Positions 32,766 to 45,583 of a DNA stretch of 64,000 bases are shown here, one piece after another. The position numbers and the translations under genes are program-made. Location: NCBI GenBank assembly GCA_946811695.1, contig OX328127.1, positions 47,213,373 to 47,277,372 on the forward strand, given 5' to 3'. Numbering within the stretch: the stretch's first letter is position 1; every line of letters begins with the position of its first letter. The DNA comes from Gonocerus acuteangulatus. Taxonomy: Eukaryota > Arthropoda > Insecta > Hemiptera > Coreidae. The notes under the pieces are model-generated. The model saw only the letters and a program-made list of their open reading frames with translations, had not been told where the DNA came from and did not search any database.

Positions 32766-33830
32766 GTTTTCTATAATTTTTCAGTTTTTCCACTTGAGTT
32801 TCGTTGTACTGCGCGCAAACTAGTTTGTTCTTTTTATTCCGTGAGTACGAAAAGAATTGTGAATGCCTAAAAAGTCTAATAAACTTAAATCAGATTTTTA
32901 TTAAATAAACTTATGTAAGAATTTCATAAAATTTACAAATATTATAACCTATAAATGGTGCATTTCCCTGTAAAATGGATGTATTATACAGAATAGTTAG
33001 AATAGATAGTTTTACTATGAATCTTTTATTAATTTTTTAGCACATCAATTTCTATGGCAATCTACGGTAAGTTGTCTAAAGGCAGCCACCCTTTCTAAAC
33101 ATCCATGATGAATGACGAGAACGTTTTCTACGAGTCCATCACCAAAAACAAGCCCGCTTTCCAAGCATGCTGCTACTAGGCGACCTAAATTCAGTATTAT
33201 TTCAAATGGGAGTATTTAAATGAACAAATGGGAGTATTTAGATGACTCTGCTATAAAATAATATAGCGTTCGGAGATTTGGTTCACTTTTTTCACATTAC
33301 TGATTACTATCGCTCTTAATAGTTCCCTATGTTGCATTGTATTTCATACAACCCCAGTTTTTAAAAGGTATTAAATGGAGTTAAGTTTTGACGAATTTTA
33401 AACAATGCATGAACTACTGTCTGCCCAATAAAGCGAGCCTATAGAGCTAAAATTCCCGGATTGAGACCGCCCCGAAGAGAGGAGTACAAAGTGGATTATC
33501 CGCACTTGTAACGGAGAAGAGGCATTCAGTTCCGGCGAGGTTCATGTGGGAGAGAGATACCGTTGCATTGAAAGTGGTTCAGCCAGGCATTTCTAGCCTT
33601 ACACAATGCTCTCAGAGTCAGGACGACTACAACAGCTGGACAAGCTTTGAGGATTATTTTGCCCAGTCTCAGATCATAACTTGATCTTATTTCTTCTGGG
33701 CAAGATATTTTTTCGGTTATAGAAGCAGGTTTTATTTTAAAAATGGGTGAACCAAAATAAACAATTTAACACTTTCTACAGAAATAGGAGACTAGCTACT
33801 ATCTATATTGTTAGATGAGCGCAGTTCCAT
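32766..33830. other. No recognised feature
   Basis: A GC-richer patch at about 33440-33660 has no open frame or RNA boxes I can identify. Confidence 0.45.
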
Positions 33831-33840
33831 ATAATGCTTT

Positions 33841-33909
<69 letters not shown>

Positions 33910-34091
33910 GGCGCATCTACATCTTGGTCATTAGCGCCGGCCTATCTGCAGGTTGCCCTTTTCTAATGCCAACAGCACGTGGTCGGTCACCCATTCAGGT
34001 ACTGACCACGTCCGACGTTGCTTAACTTCGGTGATCTATGGGAACCTGTGCATTCAACGTGGCTACGGCTGTTGACCATAATGCTTTCATT
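33831..34091 (-). mobile_element. Full-length 5S-rRNA-derived SINE with 14-bp TSDs
   Basis: On the minus strand from 34077 the head covers almost the whole 5S rRNA. AGATCACCGAAGTTAAGCAA is the 5S A-box/intermediate region; GGTCAGTACCTGAATGGGTG and GTGCTGTTGGC are the C-box region and 3' end. A ~65-bp body follows: AAAAGGGCAACCTGCAGATA, then GGCGCTAATGACC...GTAGATGCGCCGTT, then poly(A) of about 60 (T run at 33845-33906). ATAATGCTTTCATT is repeated at 33831-33844 and 34078-34091. Transcription is expected from the internal 5S-type RNA polymerase III promoter. The differences from a real 5S gene and the fused body rule out a functional 5S gene. Confidence 0.92.
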
Positions 34092-34808
34092 ATTTCCAAA
34101 TCACAGTAACCCCATGATGTGGGAGTGTATTATTTTATTTTCCTCATCCCAAGTATTTTTATGCGCAACTGTAATAGTCCTCCCCTCCAATACCATCATA
34201 TATTACTTACGTATGGAAAGCTATAATGTGTTTTGGAAAGCTTAAAATAGAAACCCTCAATACTTCGCCGTCGATGGAATAAACCAACGTTTCAGAAACT
34301 TGTAGGATCATTCCCAACTTTGCAGTCGTGTTCTTAAAAAAAATCACGTTTGAACCTTTTTGTGTAGTAAATTTATTAGTCTCTCGAATGTTTAACATAA
34401 TATACGAAAACGGACAAACTAATAACACTGTGCGCAGTAATACAATAATTGTATTATAAATATTTTCTCTTTTTGGAATGTAATCAAAATGTATTTGCCA
34501 AGTTTTCCAAATAATACCAGGGATAAATTCGATGCAGCAACACACCAAGACGGCACAGTTTTTGCGAGTAAAACGTTTTCCAAACGAACGACCCTTATTT
34601 GATATTGAAATTTGTTGTACTGTGAATTTTGTCGTAAAAAAGAAAAATTGTATCGGAACGTTAACAACAAATACACAGAAAAAAATTAGCACGACGGATA
34701 ATTCATAAATATATGTAATTTTTTACAAGGGTAATTTTGATAGCTTTTTGTTAGGATCGATTTAAATATTGGAGATATGTATTAAAATTCTTTGATGAGT
34801 GCAAGCTT
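34092..34808. other. No recognised feature; longest non-repeat frame of the window
   Basis: A minus-strand frame of 161 codons (34207-34692) has a hydrophobic start but no motif I recognise. Another frame overlaps it (34419-34676). Neither has supporting context, so I do not call a gene. Confidence 0.3.
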
Positions 34809-35873
<1,065 letters not shown>

Positions 35874-36738
35874 CTTTGATTTTGGTACTTAGAATTATGG
35901 GATACAGTTGAAACATTTTCTGCATGTTGGAGTTTCATCAACACTAATAAGTTGAAATTTTTGTCACGTTTAGAGTAAAGGAAGGGTTAGAATAAAATAT
36001 TTTATTAACAGAAATAAAAAGTTTTGGTAACTTTGTATACTTTCCTTAATATCTCGAAAAAGGTTGAGTATCTTGGGAAACGGAAGAATACCATTAAAAA
36101 GCTTACTAAATGCTCTACAAAAAAGGTTCTGCTGAAAGTTTTGATTAGACGATGTCAATCAGAGAAATAAGTGCTTAAAACTTTAAAGTAATTGATTTCC
36201 CTTATTCGAACTGTTCTTTTTGTCTGTTTTTATTCCTTGTTATTTTTTAACTGCTTATAGTTGGATAATGTATTTGATAACAAATCAGGCTAAGAAAACT
36301 AAGAAAAACAATTTAATCTTAGAGATATGGATTTCCAAGATAATATAGCTTTTCAAATTCCTAGCGGGGTCCTTCCTAGGGCGGGGACCCACCCAGGTAA
36401 GATCGTAAATAACACCTTTCTTGAGAGTAAAGATGGAACTGTCAACTTTGGTCCTCCTCTACCTCCCGGCACTTTCATTGCTGACGAAGGCTACCACTGA
36501 CTAGCCAAAACGTCCTAAATATAGATTTTTTAACAAAAATCGTATTGAGGTTTATTTAGCCGAATCCCAACCATTCCATCTTTACTTATCACCTCGACGG
36601 CTAACTATCTAATATTCATGCTTTCTAGAAATGTGGACCCAAAATAATAACATCTTCTATTTTAATCATTTTAAATGAGTCTAGAAATAAGAACGGAACC
36701 GCGCTAAGATGATGCAGTTCCTGCGAGTCGGACTTTTA
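35874..36738 (-). mobile_element. Family A copy, minus orientation, carrying an insertion
   Basis: Starts inside the body (TTGGTACTTAGAATTATGGG) and runs to the true 5' end: AACCGCGCTAAGATGATGC then AGTTCCTGCGAGTCGGACTTTT. The stretch at about 36411-36632 interrupts it between CCTTTCT and CTTTCTAGAAATGTGGACCC, so CTTTCT may be a short TSD. The insertion carries CTGACGA...GGCTA/TAGCC. Confidence 0.75.
36481..36515 (+). ncRNA. Degenerate hammerhead-like motif 6
   Basis: CTGACGA, A, GGCTA/TAGCC, then AAAA where GAAA is expected, then CGTC. The G-to-A change in the second core box should abolish activity. It is homologous to motif 3 at 20097. Confidence 0.35.
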
Positions 36739-38740
36739 TTTTCTTTGGGGCAGAAAATCTTTATTACCGTGTAATTTCGATAAAAATAAGTAGTTCTTAA
36801 ATCGTTATTTAATTGTTTTCTATAGATATGTTTGTTTTGTAAAAATATATTTTACAAGATGTTTTTCCTGGATTGAGCCCGATGTGTTTGACAAGATGGA
36901 TCCTGTGATACATGGAGTTTTCCTTGTGTTGATCCAGCTAAAAGACGGCGGCTTCCTTTGATCTGGGAGTTCCCCGGCTCTTCCCGAATTTCAGCCCCCT
37001 CCCCTTCCCATCGTGAAATGCCTTGCACCCCACCCACATGGAGGCAGTTCTCTCCCTTCATACCCTCCTTGTGGTTTATTCAGCCTTATAGTAGCATGAA
37101 GAGATGGAAGATTTTACAAAATATAAACATACAGCTCTCTTCGCTTTTATTATTTTCTGTAGGGAGGGTTCGTTCTCTCGGTCCCCTGAGTGAAATTATT
37201 CATGCGTATGTATATATACAACCACTATGATGATTTGAAAGTAAATCAGCATAATCGTTGGGAAAATTAATCATAAATATGGGTGTAATAATACTATTTA
37301 ATTAGGAACCGGTTGATTGGTGAGATGGATTCATACATATGTCACTCACTGTAGAAATGTTTACATGGCTGAAAGAGCCTCCTCTATCGACGGAGCATGA
37401 TTCATATTCAAATACTTATCGAATTAATATAGTAGCAGTACATCGAAGTTGATTTGTCACTGTTTTAATTTTTTTCTGAAAATACGTGACGGAAATGTCT
37501 GGCTCTAAAATTGTTTTCATGCATCCCTTGGCCAGTCATCCAAATTTTGCCGATTTTACACGATATCCTCGAAGTGAATGGCATGAAAACAAAAACGAAA
37601 CCTCCTTTTTTTGTACCCTTATTTGACTGCAAAACCAATTTAAAAAAAAAACTAGTTAAACACGTTTAAAAGAACTAAACCAACTCTTAGAAATTTTAAG
37701 AACTGATTCCTTCGTCTAAAAAAGCCGGCTACATACTTCAATTTCCTTAATACTAATAATGGCGAATAAACATACAAAGAAAATATTCAACAAGTTCAAG
37801 ATTGAATCACAGTACCTCCTCTTTTAAATACTAATCAATAACTTTGGATATCGACTCAACATAATCGTTGTAAAAGGTATTTTTGTTCAGTAATCAGTGT
37901 AAATTTATTAAAATGATGTTCCCGCAGATTTAACTTGGCAATTCTGATGATCTGTATTAAATGAATGATCCTCTTTCAAACTAAAAACTGATGAATCTGA
38001 AGATGCATCAGCTTTCCTTAAACCATAAAAAGATTGGTGAGATACTTCCCTAATCTAACTGTCAATATGATTGACCGTATGAGCAACAATATCCCAAGGT
38101 ATATTTGTTTGGATGTGCCATCTGTGTAGTTGGCGAGTCGAGCTCAGTCGGTTGAATAATACATAGGCCAGCGGGCATTAGAATGCATTAGGCACTTGAG
38201 TCTGCCTCAGGTCCTCGGGAACTCAAAATACTATATTTTCTCACTCCATAAACCAATGACCTGATTCCAACATTTTTGAAACATTCAGACTCCATTATTT
38301 TGAGTTTGGTACAACACGTTACAAAATTTGCATTTAACTTATACCAAATTTCACTGGAAATACAAGATCACAGTTACCAAGTATGTTATTTGGGCTAATT
38401 TTTAATTCCCGATTAAAGTATTTAAGGCGATTTTTAGCAGAATAATTTCAAATAAATTGTAATATTCAAGGAATGTATATGTCTCTTTTAGGAAACAACC
38501 AATAAAACATCGGACAATTGATTAGAAAGATAATAACAATTATAATTACTCTTTACCGAAATTACCCGATATAATCTTCCTCAGATTATTTCCACATTTA
38601 GAAATGAAATCAGTAAAAGAGACAGTTATCAGTGGTTTTCTAATGACAAACTTCAACGGAAGGGAATCGCTTTTTTATGCTCAGTTTATTAAGTTACAAT
38701 ATTCAATAATAACATAAATATATACATAAGTTCAACCACC
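36739..38740. other. No recognised feature
   Basis: A GC-richer patch at 36930-37080 has 69-90 codon frames on both strands without motifs. A weak tRNA-head-like stretch (GTCGAGCTCAGTCGGTTG near 38140) lacks a convincing B box. Confidence 0.4.
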
Positions 38741-38842
38741 GTTATTCAGGTGATCTATGGTTTCTGAAATGTGAAATTTTCTAGTCAGCTCTAGGGGGGC
38801 CTCCCCATGAAGGGAAGGAGGAAACGCACTAAAATCGTTTTT
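38741..38842 (+). repeat. Family A 3'-end fragment
   Basis: GATCTATGGTTTCTGAAATG...TTTTCTAGTC then a degraded terminal hairpin (GGGGGGCCTCCCC...GAAGGGAAGGAGG) and AAACGCACTAAAA. Confidence 0.6.
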
Positions 38843-39990
38843 TGTTTTTTTTTTGTTTTTTTTTTTGAGAAAATAAGTTACCATTTACGAAGTACCTTTG
38901 TATATCTACTAGAGAATACTCTTTGGAAAAACAGTTCCAATGAATTTTAATACACTAAAAGTATGCCAATATTGTACCCTGTATTAAACACTGTCATTAT
39001 AATATTTCAGTTAAGGCATTGTGTTCTTTGATAATTGAAGGAAAATATCACAAAACAGAGAGACTAACTATTGTGTTCCATTCATGTAAACCCGATAAAC
39101 AAGAAATTTTACCTGCTGCCACACCTTTTCCTGTTTTAGTAGGGGGCACTTCCTAAGCCAAGGGTACTCCAGGTAAAGTCCTTTAACCGTTGAGAGACTG
39201 CCTTCATCTCTACGTCCAAAATACAAGGGATTTTTGACAACCTTCTACAGTAACCAATTCTTCAAATTGTAACTTCGTAAATAACTAAAAAATTTAATCT
39301 CTGACGAAGAACATTCTTCTTCGTGAACTTTCAATACGTTTTTGACTTAATCAGAAGACGGCTCAAGGCTTCTTTTAGTGAATCCTAAAACTTACAATTC
39401 TTCGTTTTAGGCTTACATCTTCGTATTATAAGTATTTAGACGTAGAATTAAACTAGTTTCAAGCTGATATCTTTGAGAAAACATAAAAACCTAGAAGTTT
39501 TGTTTCGGGAGTTCAAAAACTACTGCGGTATTGAAAATTGTCCATATTTTTGAATACTAAGAAACATCAGCATGCTCTATGACAGCCGTCTTCAGCACCA
39601 AATGCCTAGGAGATGGAGAAAGACCACAACTTTTAGGTAACAATGGATAAGTGTGATTAATGGCTGATTCCCAACCATTTCTTGACATCTTATCACCTCA
39701 AAGACTACTTTATCTGCATCTCATTATTAAGAGTTTCTATTCTGTGGTTTAATATTCACAACAAGTATAAACATTAGCAGTTGGACAATCCTTGTCAGCT
39801 CTGTGTGGTTACGCTATAACTCCAACGCTATTAATTCCTAAGCTTCTAAACGTTCAAGGTATAATGATTTTACACAAAAGAAGTACCACAATTTGCAGAA
39901 TCAATATGGTGTTGTCATCGTAAATTATTAAGGTTCATAAATTGGAACACAGGATTCGTCATTCAAAGGGCGGCAAAATGGACTCTCGTT
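38843..39990. other. No recognised feature
   Basis: AT-rich spacer preceding the fold-back element. No shared repeat was found. Confidence 0.5.
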
Positions 39991-39993
39991 ATA

Positions 39994-40815
39994 CAGTCCA
40001 GTCAACGAACAGTTATAGATGGAAATTTTTGACTTCAAAACTTTGTTTGGGCTGGATAGGAGGTAAACATATCAAAAGTCCTCGCCCGTAGCCTTTGAGC
40101 CGGGGGGGGGGGGGGGGTTGAAGGTCCCATTTTATAACAAATGAAAGCTGATTCAATTTCCTACAAGTTCTATTCCATTAAGTTTTTCGAGATATCTTTA
40201 GTTTTCGAATTATCCGCTCTTAAAAGTCATTTTTGGAGAAAAAAAAACGCACATTTTTATATTCTCGACCGGATATCTCTTCAACGATTAACCCAAAAAA
40301 TAAATGTCGGCTATAGGGTTGTAGAGTATTCCATTCGCTTCAATAATATATATTACTTTAATATTTTATGTATTTTCTTTCAAACGTTATATACGCACTC
40401 ACATGGTCTTACCAAACCATGGACAAGATCTTATCTTAATTGAGTTTGAATAACTGGTCAAGGGGCCCAAAATTATATATTTTGTGCTATATTATATATA
40501 TAGTGAGTTCTGGACGTAGAAAAATGGAGCATTTTTTGAACTATACATTGACTGGAAATGGTGAGAAATTGAAAGGTTCATTGGTCAGTTGTCGCCAGAT
40601 ATCACACTAAACATTAAAACTGTTTTCACGTTTAAATGAAAATACATAAAATAGTAAAGTTATGTATATTCTTGAAGAGAATGTAATGCTATACGACCGT
40701 ATAAACGGCATTTATTTTTTGGGTTTATTATTAAAGAGTTATCCGGTCAAAAAGAGCAAAAAGTGTGTTTTTTCCCAAAATGAACGACTTTCAAGAGCGG
40801 ATATTTCAAAACCTA

Positions 40816-40881
<66 letters not shown>

Positions 40882-41334
40882 GGCGCATCTACATCTAGGT
40901 CATTAGCGCCGACATCCAGGGTGCAGCGAGGAATTTTACCAGCGAGCCGTGGGATGATAAAATTCCTGCCGGAGGTTGGGAATCGAACCCACCATCTCCC
41001 GCTTATGAATCCAAGGCGCTAGCCATTAGACCACGGGAGACCCAAAAACCTAATGATATCTCGAAAACCTTTATGGAATAAAACTTGTAGAAAATGTAAT
41101 CAGCTTTCATTTGTTATACAATAGTCATGTCGCTAGGACGCAGGGTTTCCGAGATATAAGTGAAAACCTGAAAACTGAGACCTTCTAAACCCCCCTCCCC
41201 CCGGCACAAAGGCTACGGGCGAGGACTTTTGATATGTTTGCCTCCTATCCAGCTCAAACAAAGTTGTGAAGTCAAAAATTGTGTTCCAAAAATTTCCACC
41301 TATAGCTGTTTTTAAGCATTCGTTGACTGGACTG
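39994..41334. mobile_element. 1.34-kb fold-back DNA element with arms of ~400 bp
   Basis: Ends are CAGTCCAGTCAACGAA and its complement TTCGTTGACTGGACTG. The arms remain alignable from 39994 to about 40390 and from 41334 back to about 40615, through GGATAGGAGG, CATATCAAAAGTCCTCGCCC, a G/C homopolymer run, AACAAATGAAAGCTGATT and CCCAAAAAATAAATG. The right arm is longer because of a ~70-bp indel and a SINE inserted at 40821-41044. The immediate flanks share ATA, possibly a 3-bp TSD. It encodes no transposase. The superfamily is unresolved. Confidence 0.78.
40808..41057 (-). mobile_element. tRNA-derived SINE, family 1, full length, with 13-bp TSDs
   Basis: On the minus strand from 41044: GGGTCTCCCGTGGTCTAATG (A-box region), GATTCATAAGCGGGAG, and B box GGTTCGATTCCC. 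Then a body (AGGAATTTTATCATCCCACG...CTCGCTGCACCCTGGATGTC), the shared tail GGCGCTAATGACC...GATGCGCCGT, and a poly(A) of about 60. AAAACCTAATGAT lies at 40808-40820 and 41045-41057. It inserted into one arm of the fold-back element, so it is younger than that element. The tRNA of origin is uncertain because the stems are degraded. Confidence 0.9.
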
Positions 41335-42315
41335 ATAAGCTGATAGAAGAAGTAAATGAAATAATTATTTCACGGTCACTACATGAAACACTATCACAGT
41401 TATAAGATAAAAGAAACCACAAAAATAACACAATCACTAAGCGACAATATCGAGAATTTAGGGAGATCAATCTATTTGATTATTTTCAAACATTAGTGTA
41501 AACAAATTATAGTTTTATTTCAACTATGAATAGTTTTATTTCGAGAACTATGAATTGAGATTATTCACACACCTGGTATAGCAACTTCAAGAAAAACGAC
41601 AAATTAATTTTTTTTATTTTTGTCCGCCGTCGTATCGGACAATGTTTTGAAGATGAGAACTTGTCCTAACTCTATATACATAGCTAACGTTCCGAATGAA
41701 AATTCACCATTGATGAAAATTCGGGATTATCCCAATTTGAAGATGTATTAAATTTTTCTTTAGTTGAAAACGAATCGTTAACTTTCTGTTTAGATCACTC
41801 CCTCGTTTGAGACTTTTCTTACATCTATCAATTACCACAAACTATCGCTTCCTATTTACTATTTACTCTCGGCTCAGTGCAATATTTTTTTACCCTGCTC
41901 GTAATTTAGTTATCCGCTTTTAAATGTCCTCGAGCATAGTATCTACTCATTCCAACCTCCTGTGAATACATCTATAGCTTAGATACACATGCCCAGTTTT
42001 ATTTATTTATTTTATTTTAGTATATAGGGGGGAAAAATTAGTATCATTTCAAGACGGACACTCAACAAAGTTAGGTTAAGAGAAAATAGGAAGGACTATT
42101 CCGGTTAGTGCCTATACTTTGACCTGACAAGATAACACAAAATAGCTCCCTTATGAAGAAAGGCATTCAAACAAACGCTACCCAGGCCTTAAATATATAC
42201 CTGGGGAAACCCTTAGAGAATACTGGACGTTTATCTGCTACTTGTAGCCAGATGACGTAGACTTATGTTTTAAAAAAATTATAAATACGTGATCGAAAAA
42301 CAATAGGTCAGCATG
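41335..42315. other. No recognised feature
   Basis: Unique AT-rich spacer. Confidence 0.5.
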
Positions 42316-42935
42316 AAGGGCCTGCGTCATCTTAACGTATTCCAAGACATAGACCAAGAGCTCTTGACAAGCTCTAGAAGAGAAGAGACAATGCATTAAA
42401 TTGAACAACACTAAGACTTTTCGATTGCAACTTTTACTTCGACATCTCTTGAACTAAATTTAATAATCTGTCGAATAGTAATTTAAAATTCACAAAATGT
42501 CTCACGTTTTTTATTACTCTCCCTTCTTCACATGATATCTGAGATTCGTCGAATTTGGAATATATTTTATAAGTTTGACTGCTCAATTTCATAAAATAAA
42601 ATGCTCTTGAAAATTGTCCACATGATTCATGGAAACAGAGATGTGTTCGTACAGTCTTCCTTTTGTCAGGAAAATAGGAAGTCTAACCGAAATTAATATA
42701 TTAAACGACATGAGCAGTTTTAGCTTTTCATAGGACCATCTCCTTGAAGTATTTTGGGAGTATTGAACATTGGAATGATAAAAATTTCTATTCAAAGGTT
42801 TCCAGATAGTACTAAGATAAAAATTATATTTAAACTAATATGACGCAGGTCCTATGATTATTTCACAGAATCTAAAAGGAAAAAGTCCGTCACGCAGGAG
42901 CTGCATAACTAAGCACTTTCCTCAGAATTTTTGTA
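42316..42935. repeat. Family A end motifs, partly as an inverted pair
   Basis: GGGCCTGCGTCATCTTAACG at 42319-42338 and ATGACGCAGGTCC at about 42840-42852 are inverted matches and recall the family A start (GAACTGCGTCATCTTAGCG). AAAAGTCCGTCACGCAGG at 42881-42898 is a third, diverged start. The 68-codon minus frame between them shows no motif. Whether this is one small element or scattered ends is unclear. Confidence 0.4.
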
Positions 42936-43389
42936 GTGTAGACTACATTACTGAATAATTTGCTGTAAATAACCTAGTATATGAATAAAATAAAAACGTG
43001 AATAGTTATGCTCATTTACATTTCTTATGAGAACTGTTCAATTATTAATTTTGTAAATAATTTGCTTCCAGAGTTATGTTAATACATGATACTCTACTAA
43101 TTAATAAATACACAAAAACTTCATTTTCCGTCTTTTGATCTGACGCAGGAACAGGATACTGTCCCCCTAGTGGGAGATAGCGCTCCTCGCGGCGGCTTTT
43201 GTAACCTACGCCTGGCGGGCTAATTCTAATGAAACAGAGTTTAAAGTAAACCCTCCTTTCCAATAGACCGATTTACTTCGTGTGTTGTGAAACTTCTTTC
43301 TCATGAGATACCCACGACGTATACCGCGTTTCGTTACAATACAGTAAAAATTACGACCGGTATGAGTATATTAGTACTTTAGGTCCGGA

Positions 43390-43519
<130 letters not shown>

Positions 43520-43611
43520 GATAGCGGTCAGAGTTTTTGTTTTTTCTTCACGAAACGTGGTATATAGCGTTCAATTAGCAAACGATTGAACGAGTTCGTT
43601 AACCATATATA

Positions 43612-43664
<53 letters not shown>

Positions 43665-43700
43665 TATATATAGATATAGATATAAATTTTAACGGGGGTC
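43520..43700. repeat. Possible family A scrap and (TA)n
   Basis: GAACGAGTTCGTTAACC near 43588 recalls the family A GTTCGTTAAC block. (TA)n at 43614-43661. Confidence 0.4.
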
Positions 43701-44442
43701 AATTTCGGTGTCTACTAGGTACGATCGATAAAGATTTGAAGAAATTTTTCAAAAATTCCGTCATGAGTGCAACCTCAATAGCTACTTTCCTTCGGAGGAA
43801 AGTGCTAAAAGATGTATAAACATTAGATCGCAAAAGCTCCCCACTACAGATGCTAAATTTTGTCAATCGTTTAAATTTCACATTTAAAGACTTTCTTGAA
43901 ACTTTTAGATATTTATCTTCTTAAATATTTCTCATCGTTATGTTCACTAGCTATTATTAAAGTAAAGAGGTCATTGAACATTTCAAATCAATTCATCTGG
44001 ACTAATTAAAGATAATTTTAATTACTCATTATTTGTATAAGAAGGTCAACATTACAGAGTAATGAGTGATTTCAATTTATAAATGCATACACCACTACCA
44101 ACGAATCGCCTGTTAAGGCTGGAATGAAATTACAACATTGACCGACTCAACTTACACCAACCTGATGTTGTTAATGGCTACCAACAGACGTTTGCAGTTG
44201 GCTGCTTCCTTAAACCAATATGAAGTTGTAACCAATTACCACTTAACTCTCGCGTTACACGGTCAATATTTATAACTAAGTCTAGGTAATATGCCTAGAT
44301 TTCCATCTGTACATTTTATTAATTTCTTATTGCATTTGTGAGAGCCTCACAGGTGCGATTCAACACACAAAAAATGGAATTTCGTTATCGTATTCAATAA
44401 ACGTAATTTTTGGTTATTTAATAATTCGAATGTTATTATATA
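43701..44442. other. No recognised feature
   Basis: Spacer up to the left TSD of the hAT-type element. Confidence 0.5.
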
Positions 44443-45049
44443 GTATACATCAGAGATGGGCATAATTTTATTTATAAATAAAAATACGAATTTATTCGTA
44501 CTTCATATATTTGTGAATACGAATATAAATAAATTCGTACTTCATATATTTGTGAATACGAATATAAATAAATTCGTATTCATAAGTGTGAATACGAATT
44601 TATTTTTATTCACATATATTAAATATAAAAATACAAATAAAATTTTATTCGCAAATTTTTCTGCGAATAAAAATAAATTCACAGAAAAAATTGTAAATAA
44701 TCACAAAAAATGTGAATATTTACAAGAAAACGAGTGATTACAAAAAAATCACATTAAAATATACGAATAAAAATGTATTCACATTATAATTTGTGAATAA
44801 AAATTTATTCACAATAAAATTCGCAAATTCGCAAATAAATCATGAATTTATTCATATTACGGAAGTTATTGGTGATTTTTTTTTTATTTTTTTTTTTTTT
44901 ATTTATTTTTTTTTTTATTTTTTTTTTTTTTATTTTTTTTTTTTTTAAGGCGTTTAACGTCTAGGTTATTAGCGCCTAGATTTTTTGTTTACCCCGAGTC
45001 CGCAACGGGACCACCAGCCATACTGCAGGGACACAGTCATCTGTACCTC

Positions 45050-45097
<48 letters not shown>

Positions 45098-45535
45098 CCT
45101 TCAATAACTTTCGTAATATCATCTTAATACGAATAAATTCATAATGTATTTGCGAATTTTATTGTGAATAAATTTTTATTCACAAATTATAATGTGAGTA
45201 ATTTTTTATTCGTATATTTTAATGTGATTTTTTTTTGTAATCACTTGTTTTTTTGTAAATATTCACATTTTTTGTGATTATTTACAATTTTTTCTGTGAA
45301 TTTATTTTTATTCGCAGAAAAATTTGCGAATAAAATTTTATTTCTATTTTTATATTTAATATATGTGAATACAAATAAATTCGTATTCACACTTATGAAT
45401 ACGAATTTATTTATATTCGTATTCACAAATATATGAAGTACGAATTTATTTATATTCGTATTCACAAATATATGAAGTACGAATAAATTCGTATTTTTAT
45501 TTATAAATAAAATTATGCCCAACTCTGGTATACAT
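44443..45535. mobile_element. hAT-type fold-back element with perfect 8-bp TSD
   Basis: The element is 44451-45527. Its ends are CAGAGATGGGCATAAT and, inverted, CAGAGTTGGGCATAAT, the style of hAT terminal repeats. GTATACAT occurs directly outside both ends (44443-44450, 45528-45535), the 8-bp duplication typical of hAT. Arms of about 420 bp match with a constant sum of 89978 and are built of short A/T-rich palindromic units (AATACGAATATAAATAAATTCG and similar). Mirror 93-codon frames in the arms are symmetry artefacts. No transposase is present, so it would depend on one in trans. The centre is occupied by a SINE fragment. Confidence 0.9.
44877..45094 (-). mobile_element. SINE fragment at the centre of the hAT palindrome
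   Basis: On the minus strand a ~105-bp unique stretch ends in TAGGCGCTAATAACCTAG...TTAAACGCCTT, a diverged version of the shared SINE tail. Its poly(A) appears as a broken T run at 44877-44946. The other side has an A run at 45052-45094, so the two homopolymers extend the palindrome. The head (CGGGACCACCAGCC...) is not clearly tRNA- or 5S-like. Confidence 0.65.
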
Positions 45536-45540
45536 GTATA

Positions 45541-45546
<6 letters not shown>

Positions 45547-45579
<33 letters not shown>
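45547..45579. repeat. (GT)n microsatellite
   Basis: About 16 GT units, 12 bp after the right TSD of the hAT-type element. Confidence 0.95.

Positions 45580-45583
<4 letters not shown>

Noticed and set aside
33968..34077. Genuine 5S rRNA gene
   Set aside because: Several differences at normally invariant positions, fused SINE body and poly(A), and 14-bp TSDs show a retrotransposed SINE.
34207..34692. 161-codon minus-strand frame, the longest outside repeats
   Set aside because: No domain, no homologous frame in the window, another frame overlaps it, and composition is what AT-rich non-coding DNA gives.
38131..38225. tRNA-like SINE head (GAGCTCAGTCGGTTG)
   Set aside because: Resembles an A box, but no B box at the proper distance and no tail.
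44456..45522. Two 93-codon frames with nearly the same protein on opposite strands
   Set aside because: They are the two arms of the hAT-type palindrome; the repeated NTNINKF units come from AT-rich DNA repeats, not selection on protein.
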